Shown here: piece by piece, positions 54,881 to 63,777 of the stretch
Numbering within the stretch: position 1 is the first letter of the stretch
Layout: every line of letters begins with the position of its first letter
Origin: AC-32 sp963754265
Lineage (GTDB): Bacteria > Actinomycetota > Thermoleophilia > Gaiellales > Gaiellaceae
Assembly (NCBI GenBank): GCA_963754265.1
Contig: CAVWFB010000011.1
Coordinates: forward strand, 1 to 64,000
Length of the DNA: 64,000 nt
Reading direction: 5' to 3'
Program-made: the position numbers and the translations under genes
The notes under the pieces: model-generated
Databases searched by the model: none
What the model was told of the DNA's origin: nothing
The model's input: only the letters and a program-made list of their open reading frames with translations

Positions 54881-55474
54881 GTGCGCCTCTTCCGTCGGGG
54901 CGAAGGGGCCTCGACGCTCGACCTGCTCGTGGCGGGCCTCGGCAACCCGGGCCGTGAGTACGAGCGCACGCGCCACAATCTCGGTTGGCTCGTGCTCGAC
55001 GAGCTGGCGCGGCGACACCAGGGCTCGTGGCGCTCGAAGTTCTCGGGCTCGCTGGCGGAGGTGCGGCTCGACGGCCTGCGCCTCGCGCTGCTGAAGCCCG
55101 AGACGTACATGAACGAGTCGGGCCGCGCGGTGAGCGCCGCCGCTCGGTTCTTCAAGGTCGAGCCCGAGCGGCTGCTGGTCGTCCACGACGACGTCGATCT
55201 CGAGCCAGGACGCCTGCAGGCGCGGGCGGGCGGCGGCCTCGCGGGCCACAACGGCCTGCGCTCGCTGGCGCAGGATCTCGGCACGCAGGACTTCGAGCGG
55301 CTGCGGATCGGCGTGGGGAGGCCCGGGCGCGGCGATCGCCGTTCCGTCTCGGACTGGGTGCTGTCGGGCTTCGCGCCCGAAGACGACCTCGAGGGTCTCG
55401 TGTCGCGGGCCTCCGATGCGGTCGAGACGATCGCCTCCCAGGGGCTCGGGGCGGCGCAGGCGACCTTCAACTAG
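54881..55474 (+). CDS. pth: Peptidyl-tRNA hydrolase
   Basis: A 197-residue enzyme that frees tRNA from stalled peptidyl-tRNA. Motifs: VAGLGNPGREYERTRHNLGW with the catalytic His, LKPETYMNESGRAV, VVHDDVDLEPGRL and GGLAGHNGLRSL. The N-terminus is about ten residues longer than usual. rplY-pth-mfd is a conserved order. Confidence 0.95.
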   Translation: MRLFRRGEGASTLDLLVAGLGNPGREYERTRHNLGWLVLDELARRHQGSWRSKFSGSLAEVRLDGLRLALLKPETYMNESGRAVSAAARFFKVEPERLLVVHDDVDLEPGRLQARAGGGLAGHNGLRSLAQDLGTQDFERLRIGVGRPGRGDRRSVSDWVLSGFAPEDDLEGLVSRASDAVETIASQGLGAAQATFN

Positions 55475-55479
55475 CGGGC

Positions 55480-55511
55480 TAGAATTGACGCCGCGGAACC
55501 GCCGGTTCCGC
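55480..55511 (+). promoter_or_regulatory. mfd promoter with hairpin at the mRNA 5' end
   Basis: TAGAAT (55480-55485) predicts a start at about 55492. Bases 55493-55511 form a perfect 8-bp hairpin (GCGGAACC, GCC, GGTTCCGC) at the very front of the message, followed by CTTTCGTC and the ATG at 55520. No ribosome site is visible. It could also act as terminator for pth. Confidence 0.6.
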
Positions 55512-55519
55512 CTTTCGTC

Positions 55520-58500
55520 ATGGACCGAACGACCTCGCCGAGACCCGTCCTTCATCCGCTCGTGGAGCAACTGCTCGCGGACGAGCGCCTGGTCGCCTAC
55601 GCCGACGAGCTTCCTGCGCCTGCCCGGGTGTCCGAGCCGGCCCTGCCGCTGCTGCTGGCCGCGTTGTACGAGCAGCGGGGCGGTTCGCTCGTCTGCCTGC
55701 TCCCCGACGATGCCGACGCGCGCGACGCGGCGGAGGCCGCACGCTGGTTTCTCGGGGACGAGCAGGTTGCCCTCCTGCCGAGCCGCGGCGTCCACTGGGG
55801 GTCGGGCCTCGAGCCGCCGCCGCACCTCGTCGGAGAGCGCGCCCGCGCCCTCGACGTCCTAGCCGCTGGAGGGCTCGTCTGCGCCTCCGCCGCGGCGCTC
55901 GCGGAGCCCATGCCTCCGCCGGCGGCCCGCCCGGAGCCGCTCGCGCTCACGGCCGGAGCGTCGAGCGACCTCGACCTGGTGACCGAGCACCTCGCGCTCG
56001 CCGGGTACGAGCGGGTGGACCGCGTGCAGGAGCGCGGCCAGTTCGCCGTCCGGGGCGGGCTCGTCGACGTCTTCCCGACGACGGGCCGTGACCCGCTCCG
56101 CGTCGAGTTCTTCGGCGACGTGATCGAGGCCATCCGCGCGTTCTCGCCGTTCACCCAGCGCGCGCTGCAGGACGTGGGCGACGCAATCGTCTATCCGGCC
56201 GCCGAACGCCGGCTCGACCTGCAGGAGCCGCGGCTCACCCACGACGGCGAGGCAGCTGGGATCCCGCGTGATCTGGTGCGGCCGCTCGACCGCGCGCCCG
56301 ACCTGGTCTGGGAGCCGGAGCAGGTGCGGGAGATCTGGGCCGAGGAGTTCCAGACGGAGCTGCCGCTGAGCGGCGCAGCCGAGCTCGATTCGTTCCCGCG
56401 TGGGCAGCCGTTCGCGTTCGAGGCCCAGCGCCCGGCCGTGGCGGCCCGGGGGCTCTCGGAGGCCGAGACCGAGCTGGCCGGCCTGATCCGCGCCGGGAAC
56501 CGCGTCGTCGTCGCATTCCCGCATCGCGGCGAGGCGCTGCGCACGGCGAACCTCCTCCGCCGCGTGGAGCCGCGCCTGCTCGAGCCGGGTGAGCCGCTCC
56601 CGGACGAGCCGGAGCTTCTCTTCGCGGTCTCGCCTGCGCGACGCGGATTCGTCTGGCGCGAGCTCGGGATGGTCCTCCTGCCGGACACGCAGGTCTTCCG
56701 CAAGCGCGCGCCCGGCCGCGCGGCGCCTGCGGGTCGCGCGCTCCAGTCCTTCGCGGACCTGCGCACGGGCGACTTCGTCGTGCACGAGGACCACGGCATC
56801 GGGAAGCTGCTCGGCTTCGAGACGAAGACCGTCGCCGAGGTGACGCGCGACTACCTCTACCTCGGTTTCCGCGGCGACGACCGGCTCTACGTCCCGCACG
56901 AGCAGATCGGCAAGGTCTCGAAGTACATCGGCGCCGATGCGTCCGCGCCCGCCCTCTCGAAGCTCGGGGGCAAGGCCTGGCAGAACCTCAAGGCCCGGGC
57001 CAGGACCGCGTTGCGGGAGCTCGCCGGCGAGCTGCTTGCGCTCTATGCGCGGCGGCAGCAGGCCCCGGGCAACGCCTACGACCTCTCCTCCGACTGGCTC
57101 GAGCGCCTCGAGGCGGAGTTCCCGTACCGCGAGACCGAGGACCAGCGCGCCGCGATCGAGGCCGTCAAGGAGGATCTCGAGGCCCCGCGGCCGATGGACC
57201 GGCTGATCTGCGGCGACGTGGGCTTCGGCAAGACGGAGGTCGCCGTGCGCGCGGCCTTCGCGGCCGCGGTCAACGGCAAGCAGACGCTGATGCTCGTACC
57301 GACGACCGTCCTGGCCGAGCAACACTGGAACACCTTCCGCGAGCGCTACCGCGACTTTCCCGTGCGCGTCGAGATGATCTCGCGCTTCCGCCGCCCGGCC
57401 GAGCAGAAGCAGGTGCTGGCGGACTTCGCCGCGGGCAAGGTCGACGTTCTCATCGGCACGCACCGCGTCCTCAGCCGCGACGTGATCCCGAAGGAGCTCG
57501 GCCTCGTGATCGTCGACGAGGAGCAGCGTTTCGGCGTCGCGCAGAAGGAGCTCCTGCGGGCGCTGAGGCTCGAGGTCGACGTGCTCTCGCTGACTGCGAC
57601 GCCGATTCCGCGCACGTTGCACATGTCGCTCTCGGGCCTGCGCGACATCTCGGTGATCGAGACCCCTCCGGAGGGGCGGCGTCCGATTCGCACCTACGTC
57701 GGCGAGTACGACGACGAGCTGGTCAAGGCAGCGCTCGAGCGCGAGCACGCGCGAGAGGGCCAGTCCTTCTTCCTCCACAACCGCGTGGAGTCGATCGACG
57801 AGGCCGCGGAGCGCCTCCGACAGCTCGTGCCGGGCCTGCGGGTGCTGGTCGCACACGGGCAGATGCGCGAACGCGAGCTCGAGGAGCGAATGCACGCCTT
57901 CCTCCGAGGCGACGCGGACGTGCTCGTCTCGACGACGATCATCGAGTCCGGGCTCGACATCCCGGAGGCCAACACCCTGATCGTCGAGCGCGCAGATGCG
58001 CTCGGCCTCGCCCAGCTCTACCAGATCCGAGGGCGCGTCGGCCGCTCGGACGTACCGGCCCACGCCTACCTCTTCTACCCCGACTCGCGTGAGCTGACGC
58101 CCGAGGCGCGCGCGCGGCTCGCGACGCTCGCCGACCACACCGAGCTCGGGGCGGGATTCGCGATCGCGATGCGCGACCTCGAGATCCGCGGTGCCGGCGA
58201 CCTGCTCGGGGCGGAGCAGTCCGGCCACGTTGCGGCGCTCGGCTTCGAGCTCTACGTCGAGCTCCTCGGCGAGGCCGTTGCCGAGCTCTCCGGAGAGCGG
58301 CGTCCGGCGGCCCGCCCGGTGCGCGTCGACGCGACCGTGAACGCCTACGTGCCGGCGACGTACATCGAGGCCGAGGCGCTCAAGATCGATCTTCACCGGC
58401 GCCTGGCGCTGACCGACTCCGAGGACGAGCTGCGCGAGCTGCGCGCCGCGACCGAGGACCGGTACGGCCCGCTCCCGGAGCCGGTCGAGAACCTGTTCAC

Positions 58501-58738
58501 GATCCAGGAGTCGAAGCTGAAGCTCGCACGCGTGGGTGCCGACTACCTCGTCTTCCGGGGCGGGAAGACCACCGTCGGGCCGCTCCTGCTCGGCTCCGAC
58601 GAGCTCCGCGCCCTCCGCGCCGAGGTCGACACTGCGGTCTACACGAGCGCCCGACGGGAGGTCTCCCTGCGTGACGAGGATTTTTCCGGAGCAACCCGAC
58701 TAGTCGCTGCTATACTGGGTGCGCGCCAAGCAGCCTGA
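55520..58738 (+). CDS. mfd: Transcription-repair coupling factor Mfd
   Basis: A 1072-residue DNA translocase that removes stalled RNA polymerase and recruits UvrA. An N-terminal UvrB-like region (residues 1-330) is followed by the RNA-polymerase-binding CarD-like domain (about 410-470, GDFVVHEDHGIGKLLGFE). The helicase motor has GDVGFGKTEVAVRAAF and IVDEEQRFGV, then TATPIPRTLHMSLSGLRDISVIETPPEGR (TRG region). ATG at 55520 follows the leader hairpin. Confidence 0.97.
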   Translation: MDRTTSPRPVLHPLVEQLLADERLVAYADELPAPARVSEPALPLLLAALYEQRGGSLVCLLPDDADARDAAEAARWFLGDEQVALLPSRGVHWGSGLEPPPHLVGERARALDVLAAGGLVCASAAALAEPMPPPAARPEPLALTAGASSDLDLVTEHLALAGYERVDRVQERGQFAVRGGLVDVFPTTGRDPLRVEFFGDVIEAIRAFSPFTQRALQDVGDAIVYPAAERRLDLQEPRLTHDGEAAGIPRDLVRPLDRAPDLVWEPEQVREIWAEEFQTELPLSGAAELDSFPRGQPFAFEAQRPAVAARGLSEAETELAGLIRAGNRVVVAFPHRGEALRTANLLRRVEPRLLEPGEPLPDEPELLFAVSPARRGFVWRELGMVLLPDTQVFRKRAPGRAAPAGRALQSFADLRTGDFVVHEDHGIGKLLGFETKTVAEVTRDYLYLGFRGDDRLYVPHEQIGKVSKYIGADASAPALSKLGGKAWQNLKARARTALRELAGELLALYARRQQAPGNAYDLSSDWLERLEAEFPYRETEDQRAAIEAVKEDLEAPRPMDRLICGDVGFGKTEVAVRAAFAAAVNGKQTLMLVPTTVLAEQHWNTFRERYRDFPVRVEMISRFRRPAEQKQVLADFAAGKVDVLIGTHRVLSRDVIPKELGLVIVDEEQRFGVAQKELLRALRLEVDVLSLTATPIPRTLHMSLSGLRDISVIETPPEGRRPIRTYVGEYDDELVKAALEREHAREGQSFFLHNRVESIDEAAERLRQLVPGLRVLVAHGQMRERELEERMHAFLRGDADVLVSTTIIESGLDIPEANTLIVERADALGLAQLYQIRGRVGRSDVPAHAYLFYPDSRELTPEARARLATLADHTELGAGFAIAMRDLEIRGAGDLLGAEQSGHVAALGFELYVELLGEAVAELSGERRPAARPVRVDATVNAYVPATYIEAEALKIDLHRRLALTDSEDELRELRAATEDRYGPLPEPVENLFTIQESKLKLARVGADYLVFRGGKTTVGPLLLGSDELRALRAEVDTAVYTSARREVSLRDEDFSGATRLVAAILGARQAA

Positions 58739-58765
58739 GGAAAACCGCTGCACTTGGCGCATTTT
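58711..58765 (+). promoter_or_regulatory. Extended -10 promoter with leader hairpin and T run
   Basis: TGC-TATACT (TATACT at 58711-58716) predicts a start near 58723. GCGCCAAG (58723-58730) pairs with CTTGGCGC (58753-58760); CAGC pairs with GCTG inside, with a 2-base bulge. TTTT (58762-58765) and CC then precede the ATG at 58768. It may be both the mfd terminator and a leader attenuator. Confidence 0.65.
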
Positions 58766-58767
58766 CC

Positions 58768-59862
58768 ATGAGACGACTTTCTGTGATTCTTTCTTGTGCG
58801 GCGCTCGTTCTGCTGGTCGCGGCCTGTGGTAGCAGCAACAGTTCCGGCGATGTTCCGAGCGACTCGGTGGCGGTCGTCGGCGACCAGTCGATCAGCAAGT
58901 CCGACTGGAATGCGCTGATGACGCAGACGCGCCGGAACTTCGCCGCCACGAAGCGCAAGTTCCCGGCCGCCGGCACCGTCGCGCTCGCGAACCTCAAGGC
59001 CAACGCGACCCAGTTCCTGATCCAAAGCAGCGAGTACCAGCAGGAGGCCGACAAGCTCGACGCCAAGGTCAGCGACAAGGACGTCGACGCGCGGCTAGCC
59101 CAGATCAAGAAGCAGTACTACGCCAATCCGCCGGGCCAGCCGCCGGCGAGCGCCGCGGAGATGGACAAGCGCTACCAGCAGGCTCTGAAGCAGCAGGGGT
59201 TCACCGACGAAGAGGTTCGCTCGGGGATCAAGCTCCAGCTCGTCCGCGAGAAGGTCTTCCAGAAGGTGACCTCCGACGTGAAGGTCTCGGACGGCGACAT
59301 CAAGAACTACTACGACAAGCACAAGGCGACCTACGAAACGCCCGCTCAGCCCGAGAGCCGCGCCGTCCGCCACATCCTGGTCAAGCAGAAGGCGCTGGCC
59401 GAAAGCCTCTACCAGCAGCTCAAGGCGAACCCGCAGAAGTTCGCGCAGCTGGCGAAGAAGTACTCGACGGACACCTCGTCGAAGGTCAACGGCGGGGAGC
59501 TCCCCGGCGGCGCGATCAAGGGCCGCACGGTGCCCCCGTTCGACAAGGTTGCCTTCTCGATCAAGACGAACGCGATCTCGCAGCCGGTGCACTCCCAGTT
59601 CGGCTGGCACATCATCCAGGCCACCGGCCCGATCAAGCCCGGCAAGCCCGCGACGCCGACGCCCCTCTCGCAGGTGAAGGAAGCGATCCGCCAGCAGCTG
59701 CTCGCCTCGGACCGGAACACGGAGATGCAGAGCTGGCTGAACGGGATGAAGAAGACGTACTGCAAGAAGATCGGCTACGCGCAGGGTTACGCGCCCCCGC
59801 CCGGGCAGGATCCCTGCAAGACGAGCTCGACCTCGACCGGCGCGGCAACGACCACCGGCTAG
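58768..59862 (+). CDS. Peptidyl-prolyl isomerase lipoprotein (PpiC/PrsA/SurA-like)
   Basis: A 364-residue surface lipoprotein. The signal ends in a lipobox, LLVAACGSS. A SurA-like chaperone region (35-190, rich in Lys/Gln helices) is followed by one parvulin domain (about 205-305: ESRAVRHILVKQKALAESL; KVAFSIKTNAISQPVHSQFGWHIIQ). It assists folding of exported proteins. The low-complexity Thr/Ser tail is probably exposed. Just downstream of mfd but with its own promoter. Confidence 0.92.
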   Translation: MRRLSVILSCAALVLLVAACGSSNSSGDVPSDSVAVVGDQSISKSDWNALMTQTRRNFAATKRKFPAAGTVALANLKANATQFLIQSSEYQQEADKLDAKVSDKDVDARLAQIKKQYYANPPGQPPASAAEMDKRYQQALKQQGFTDEEVRSGIKLQLVREKVFQKVTSDVKVSDGDIKNYYDKHKATYETPAQPESRAVRHILVKQKALAESLYQQLKANPQKFAQLAKKYSTDTSSKVNGGELPGGAIKGRTVPPFDKVAFSIKTNAISQPVHSQFGWHIIQATGPIKPGKPATPTPLSQVKEAIRQQLLASDRNTEMQSWLNGMKKTYCKKIGYAQGYAPPPGQDPCKTSSTSTGAATTTG

Positions 59863-59865
59863 CCC

Positions 59866-60654
59866 GTGGCCCTCGGCGAGACGCTGCTGGAGCTTCAGCA
59901 GCTGACCGAACGGCTCCGTCGTGACTGCCCCTGGGACCGGGAGCAGACGGCTCGGACGATCGTCCCGCACACGATCGAAGAGGCCTACGAGGTCGCAGAC
60001 GCGGCGCTCGCCGATGATCGCGCGAAGCTGCTGGACGAGCTCGGCGATCTGCTCTTCCAGGTCTACTTCCTCGCGCTGCTGCTCCAAGAGCAGGGCGAGG
60101 GCGACCTCGAGCAGGTCGCGCGGCGGGTGCACGAGAAGCTCGTCCGCCGCCATCCGCACGTCTTCGGTGACACGGACGCTCCGACGGCAGGCCGTGTGCG
60201 GGAGAACTGGGAGCGGATCAAGGTGGGAGAGGAGGGGCGCGAGGGCATCTTCCACGACGTTCCCGAGGCGCTTCCGGCGCTCATCCAGGCGCGGAAGGTG
60301 CAGCGCCGCGCCCGCGACGTCGGCTTCGAATACCCGGATCTGGCCGGCGCGCTCGCCGATCTCGAGTCGGAGCTCGCGGAGCTGAAGGCAGAGCTGACAG
60401 ACGACCCGGCCCCGGAGACGGAGGCCGACCGAAGGCATTTCGAGGAGCTCGGCGATCTCCTGTTCGCGGTCGTCAACGTCGGCCGCCGGCTGAACGTCGA
60501 CCCCGAGCTGGCCCTGCGCTCCGCGACGGCCCGGTTCCGGGCCCGCGTCGAACGCGCCGAGCAGCTCGCCGCGGAGGAGGGGAGCTCGTGGGCCGAGCTC
60601 CCGCTCGATGCGCAGGATCGGTACTTCGACCAGGCCAAGGAGGCACTGCGCTGA
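59866..60654 (+). CDS. mazG: Nucleoside triphosphate pyrophosphohydrolase MazG
   Basis: A 262-residue NTP pyrophosphatase. Domain 1 has LRRDCPWDREQTARTIVPHTIEEAYEVADA and DELGDLLFQVYFLALL with the EEXXE/ExxD metal ligands, then HPHVFGD. Domain 2 has HFEELGDLLFAVVNVGRRLNVDPE. It cleans up non-canonical NTPs. The GTG lies three bases after the preceding stop; the stop overlaps the eno start. Confidence 0.93.
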   Translation: MALGETLLELQQLTERLRRDCPWDREQTARTIVPHTIEEAYEVADAALADDRAKLLDELGDLLFQVYFLALLLQEQGEGDLEQVARRVHEKLVRRHPHVFGDTDAPTAGRVRENWERIKVGEEGREGIFHDVPEALPALIQARKVQRRARDVGFEYPDLAGALADLESELAELKAELTDDPAPETEADRRHFEELGDLLFAVVNVGRRLNVDPELALRSATARFRARVERAEQLAAEEGSSWAELPLDAQDRYFDQAKEALR

Positions 60655-61922
60655 GCGGGATCGCCTCGATCCACGCGCGGCAGATCCTCGACTCGCGGGG
60701 AAACCCGACCGTCGAGGCAGAGGTCGTGCTCGAGTCGGGCGCACACGGCAGGGCCGCGGTGCCGTCCGGGGCCTCGACCGGCGTCCACGAGGCGCTCGAG
60801 CTGCGCGACGGCGGGGACCCCTGGGGCGGGAAGGGCGTCTCGAACGCCATTGCGAACGTCCGGGGTGAGATCGCCGCGGCCCTGCGCGGCCACGACGCCG
60901 CCGACCAGCGAGGGGTCGACGAGCGGCTGATCGAGCTCGACGGCACGCCGAACAAGGGCCGTTTGGGCGCGAATGCGATCCTCGGCGTCTCGCTGGCGAC
61001 GGCGAAGGCGGCCGCGGCCGAAGCAGGCCAGTCGCTCTTCCTCTACCTCGGCGGCGAAGAGGCGCGCACGCTGCCGGTGCCGATGCTGAACGTGATCAAC
61101 GGCGGCGCCCACGCCGAGAACTCGATCGACCTGCAGGAATTCATGGTCGTGCCGGCCGGCGCGGACACGTTCGCGGAGGCGCTTCGGATCGGCGCCGAGG
61201 TCTTCCACTCGCTCAAGGGCCTGCTGCACGAGCGCGGCCTGGCGACAGGAGTCGGCGACGAGGGAGGCTTCGCGCCCGACCTCGGCTCGAGCGAGGAGGC
61301 GATCGACGCCGTGCTCGAGGCCGCCGAGCGTGCGGGCCACCGCGAGCGGGTCGCGATCGCGCTCGACCCGGCTGCGACGGAGCTGTACCGCAACGGGCGC
61401 TACGCGTTCGAAGGCCGCGAGGAGGACGGCGCGGGAATGGTGCGCTTCTGGGAGGAGCTGGCCGAGCGGCACCCGATCGTCTCGATCGAAGACGGCCTCG
61501 CCGAGGACGATTGGCCCACCTGGCGGGCGCTGACCGAGGGCCTCGGCGACAGGCTTCAGCTCGTCGGAGACGACCTCTTCGTCACGAACGTCGAGCGCCT
61601 CCGCCGTGGCATCGACGAGGGCGTCGCCAACGCGATCCTGGTCAAGGTGAACCAGATCGGGACGCTGACCGAGACCCTCGACGCGATCGAGCTGGCGCAG
61701 ACGAGCGGCTACGGGGTCGTCATCTCGCACCGCTCCGGCGAGACCGAGGACGCGACGATCGCCGACCTCGCAGTCGCCACCAACAGCGGCCAGATCAAGA
61801 CCGGCGCCCCCTCACGGGGCGAGCGCACGGCGAAGTACAACCAGCTGCTCCGGATCGAGGAAGAGCTGGGCGGCGGGGCGCAGTACCCGGGCTGGGACGC
61901 CTTCCCTCGCTTCCGCCGTTAG
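60651..61922 (+). CDS. eno: Enolase, with a CTG start codon
   Basis: A 423-residue glycolytic enzyme (2-phosphoglycerate to phosphoenolpyruvate). IASIHARQILDSRGNPTVEAEV starts the fold, then VPSGASTGVHEA, GDEGGFAP, SIEDGLAEDDW, ILVKVNQIGTL and SHRSGETED. No ATG, GTG or TTG lies close to the fold start. The CTG at 60651 overlaps the mazG stop (CTGA) and has AAGGAGG (60637-60643) seven bases before it. That gives M-S-G-I-A-S, the expected enolase N-terminus. The next start upstream would add 21 residues lying in another frame of mazG. Confidence 0.95.
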   Translation: MSGIASIHARQILDSRGNPTVEAEVVLESGAHGRAAVPSGASTGVHEALELRDGGDPWGGKGVSNAIANVRGEIAAALRGHDAADQRGVDERLIELDGTPNKGRLGANAILGVSLATAKAAAAEAGQSLFLYLGGEEARTLPVPMLNVINGGAHAENSIDLQEFMVVPAGADTFAEALRIGAEVFHSLKGLLHERGLATGVGDEGGFAPDLGSSEEAIDAVLEAAERAGHRERVAIALDPAATELYRNGRYAFEGREEDGAGMVRFWEELAERHPIVSIEDGLAEDDWPTWRALTEGLGDRLQLVGDDLFVTNVERLRRGIDEGVANAILVKVNQIGTLTETLDAIELAQTSGYGVVISHRSGETEDATIADLAVATNSGQIKTGAPSRGERTAKYNQLLRIEEELGGGAQYPGWDAFPRFRR

Positions 61923-61948
61923 GGTCGGGCGACCGGGGACGGGCGAGC

Positions 61949-61954
61949 TACCCT
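61949..61954 (+). promoter_or_regulatory. -10 box TACCCT of leaderless pyk promoter
   Basis: TACCCT is followed by six bases and the GTG at 61961. Confidence 0.5.
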
Positions 61955-61960
61955 GAGCGG

Positions 61961-63373
61961 GTGGCCGAAGCAACGCGTCGAACGAAGATCGTCGCCACGA
62001 TCGGCCCCGCGTCGGCCGACCGCGACGTGCTCTCCGCGCTGGCCTCCGCCGGCATGGACGGGGCGCGGCTCAACCTTTCGCACGGGACGCATGACGAACA
62101 CCGCGAGCGGGCGCGGCTCATCCGCGCCACCGAGGCGGAGCTGGGGCGGCCGATCGCCCTGATCGCCGACCTGCAGGGACCGAAGCTGCGGATCGGCGAC
62201 CTCGACGCACCGGTCACGCTCGTCCGCGGCGAGGAGATCATCGTCGCCGCGGCCGAGTTCTGCAGCAACGGCGAGCTCCCGATCAGCCCTGCGGTGATCA
62301 GCGAGGTGCTCCAGCCCGGGCACGAGGTGCTGATCGACGACGGGCTGGTGCGCTTGCGGGTGGACGAGGTCGACGCCGGACGCGCCCGCTGCGCCGTCCT
62401 CATCGGCGGGGTCGTGTCCTCGCACAAGGGCGTGAACCTGCCGGGTGTCCCGATCCCGATCCCGTCTCTGACGCGCAAGGACATGGACGACCTCGAGCTC
62501 GCGCTCGAGCTGGGCGTGGACTTCGTCGCGCTCTCGTTCGTGCGCTCCGCGGCCGACGTCCGCGACCTTCACGCGCTGATCGAGCAGGCCGGCTCGCCGG
62601 CGCACGTGATCGCGAAGATCGAGAAGTCGGAGGCCGTGGACGCGCTCGACGCGATCCTCGAGGACGCCGACGCGGTCATGGTGGCGCGCGGCGACCTCGG
62701 CGTGGAGATCGGCCCCGCGCTCGTGCCGCTCGTCCAGAAGCGGATCATCACTGCCGCCCTGGAACGCGGCAAGCCGGTGATCACGGCGACGCAGATGCTC
62801 GAGTCGATGGTGCACCAGGCCGAGCCGACGCGCGCCGAGGCCAGCGATGTCGCCAACGCGATCCTCGACGGCAGCTCGGCCCTGATGCTCTCCGGCGAGA
62901 CCGCGGTCGGCCAGTATCCCGTCGAGTCGGTTGCCTACATGGACCGGATCGCGCGCGCCATCGAACCGAGCCTCGGCTACCGCCATCAGCTGCCGGAGGC
63001 GAGCGAGGAGCCGACGGTCGGCCAGGCGATGTCGAACGCGGCCTGCGACCTCGCGGAGGCACTCGGGGCGAAAGCGATCCTCGTGCCGACCTACTCGGGC
63101 CGGACGGCCTCGGTGGTGGCGCGGCTCCGGCCGCGGCGGCCGATCATCGCGCTCACCCACCACGACTACGCGCTCCGGCAGATGGCGTTGGAGTGGGGGG
63201 TCTCGGCGTATCTGATCCCCGAGTGCGCCGACTTCGACGCCCTGCTCGAATGTTCCCTCGCCGCGGCCCGCGAGAGCAGCCTCGTGGACGAAGGCGACCG
63301 CGTCGTGGTCACGGCGGGCACGGCGGTCAACATTCCCGGCACGACGAACCTGATCAAGGTCGACGTCATCTAG
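61961..63373 (+). CDS. pyk: Pyruvate kinase
   Basis: A 470-residue glycolytic enzyme. TKIVATIGPASADRDVLSAL, LNLSHGTHDEH, IADLQGPKLRIG and the metal-site VMVARGDLGVEIG, with ATQMLESMVHQAEPTRAEASDVANAILDG, are all canonical. The C-terminal domain (350-470) is complete and ends GTTNLIKVDVI. Placing it after eno makes a two-step glycolysis segment. GTG matches the -10 box at 61949. Confidence 0.97.
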   Translation: MAEATRRTKIVATIGPASADRDVLSALASAGMDGARLNLSHGTHDEHRERARLIRATEAELGRPIALIADLQGPKLRIGDLDAPVTLVRGEEIIVAAAEFCSNGELPISPAVISEVLQPGHEVLIDDGLVRLRVDEVDAGRARCAVLIGGVVSSHKGVNLPGVPIPIPSLTRKDMDDLELALELGVDFVALSFVRSAADVRDLHALIEQAGSPAHVIAKIEKSEAVDALDAILEDADAVMVARGDLGVEIGPALVPLVQKRIITAALERGKPVITATQMLESMVHQAEPTRAEASDVANAILDGSSALMLSGETAVGQYPVESVAYMDRIARAIEPSLGYRHQLPEASEEPTVGQAMSNAACDLAEALGAKAILVPTYSGRTASVVARLRPRRPIIALTHHDYALRQMALEWGVSAYLIPECADFDALLECSLAAARESSLVDEGDRVVVTAGTAVNIPGTTNLIKVDVI

Positions 63374-63382
63374 TTGCGGGTC

Positions 63383-63405
63383 GGGCTTGACGGAACGTCA
63401 AGCCC
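63383..63405 (+). terminator. pyk terminator hairpin
   Basis: GGGCTTGACG (63383-63392), loop GAA and CGTCAAGCCC (63396-63405) form a perfect 10-bp stem ten bases after the pyk stop. Only TCCT follows, so the T tract is weak. Confidence 0.7.
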
Positions 63406-63444
63406 TCCTAGAGGATCCGCGGTCGCCGCGGCGAAGCCGCCCGC

Positions 63445-63777
63445 GTGGCCAAGCGGACCCGCACGCCCCGGCGTTCCCGTTTCGCGCTGCGCTGGCTCGC
63501 CGTCGGCGCGATCCTTCTCGTCGGGTTGCTCTACGCGCGCCCGCTGCGGAGTTACCTGAGCACCAAGCACGACCTGGCCAGGCGGGCCGCCGACGTGCGT
63601 GCGCTCAAGTCCGAGCGGCGCGCGCTTCAGCACCGCCTCGCCGAGTCATCGAGCGCAGAGGCCCTGACCAAGCAGGCGCGGCGGCTCGGCCTCGTGCGCC
63701 CGGGCGAACGGCTCTACATCGTCAAGGGCGTCTCCGCCTGGCTCCACGGCACTACGATCGAGCGTGGTGGACGATGA
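63445..63777 (+). CDS. ftsB: Septum formation initiator, FtsB/DivIC-like
   Basis: A 110-residue bitopic protein. A basic N-terminus (AKRTRTPRRSRFALRW) leads to one membrane helix (LAVGAILLVGLLYARP), then a coiled coil (about 40-75, LARRAADVRALKSERRALQHRL) and a conserved LTKQARRLGLVRPGERLY motif. It belongs to the FtsB/DivIC divisome group. The place after eno is its usual one in Actinobacteria. Confidence 0.88.
   Translation: MAKRTRTPRRSRFALRWLAVGAILLVGLLYARPLRSYLSTKHDLARRAADVRALKSERRALQHRLAESSSAEALTKQARRLGLVRPGERLYIVKGVSAWLHGTTIERGGR

Noticed and set aside
55859..58396. An 845-codon open frame antisense to mfd
   Set aside because: Same reason: a shadow of a long high-GC gene with no domain of its own.
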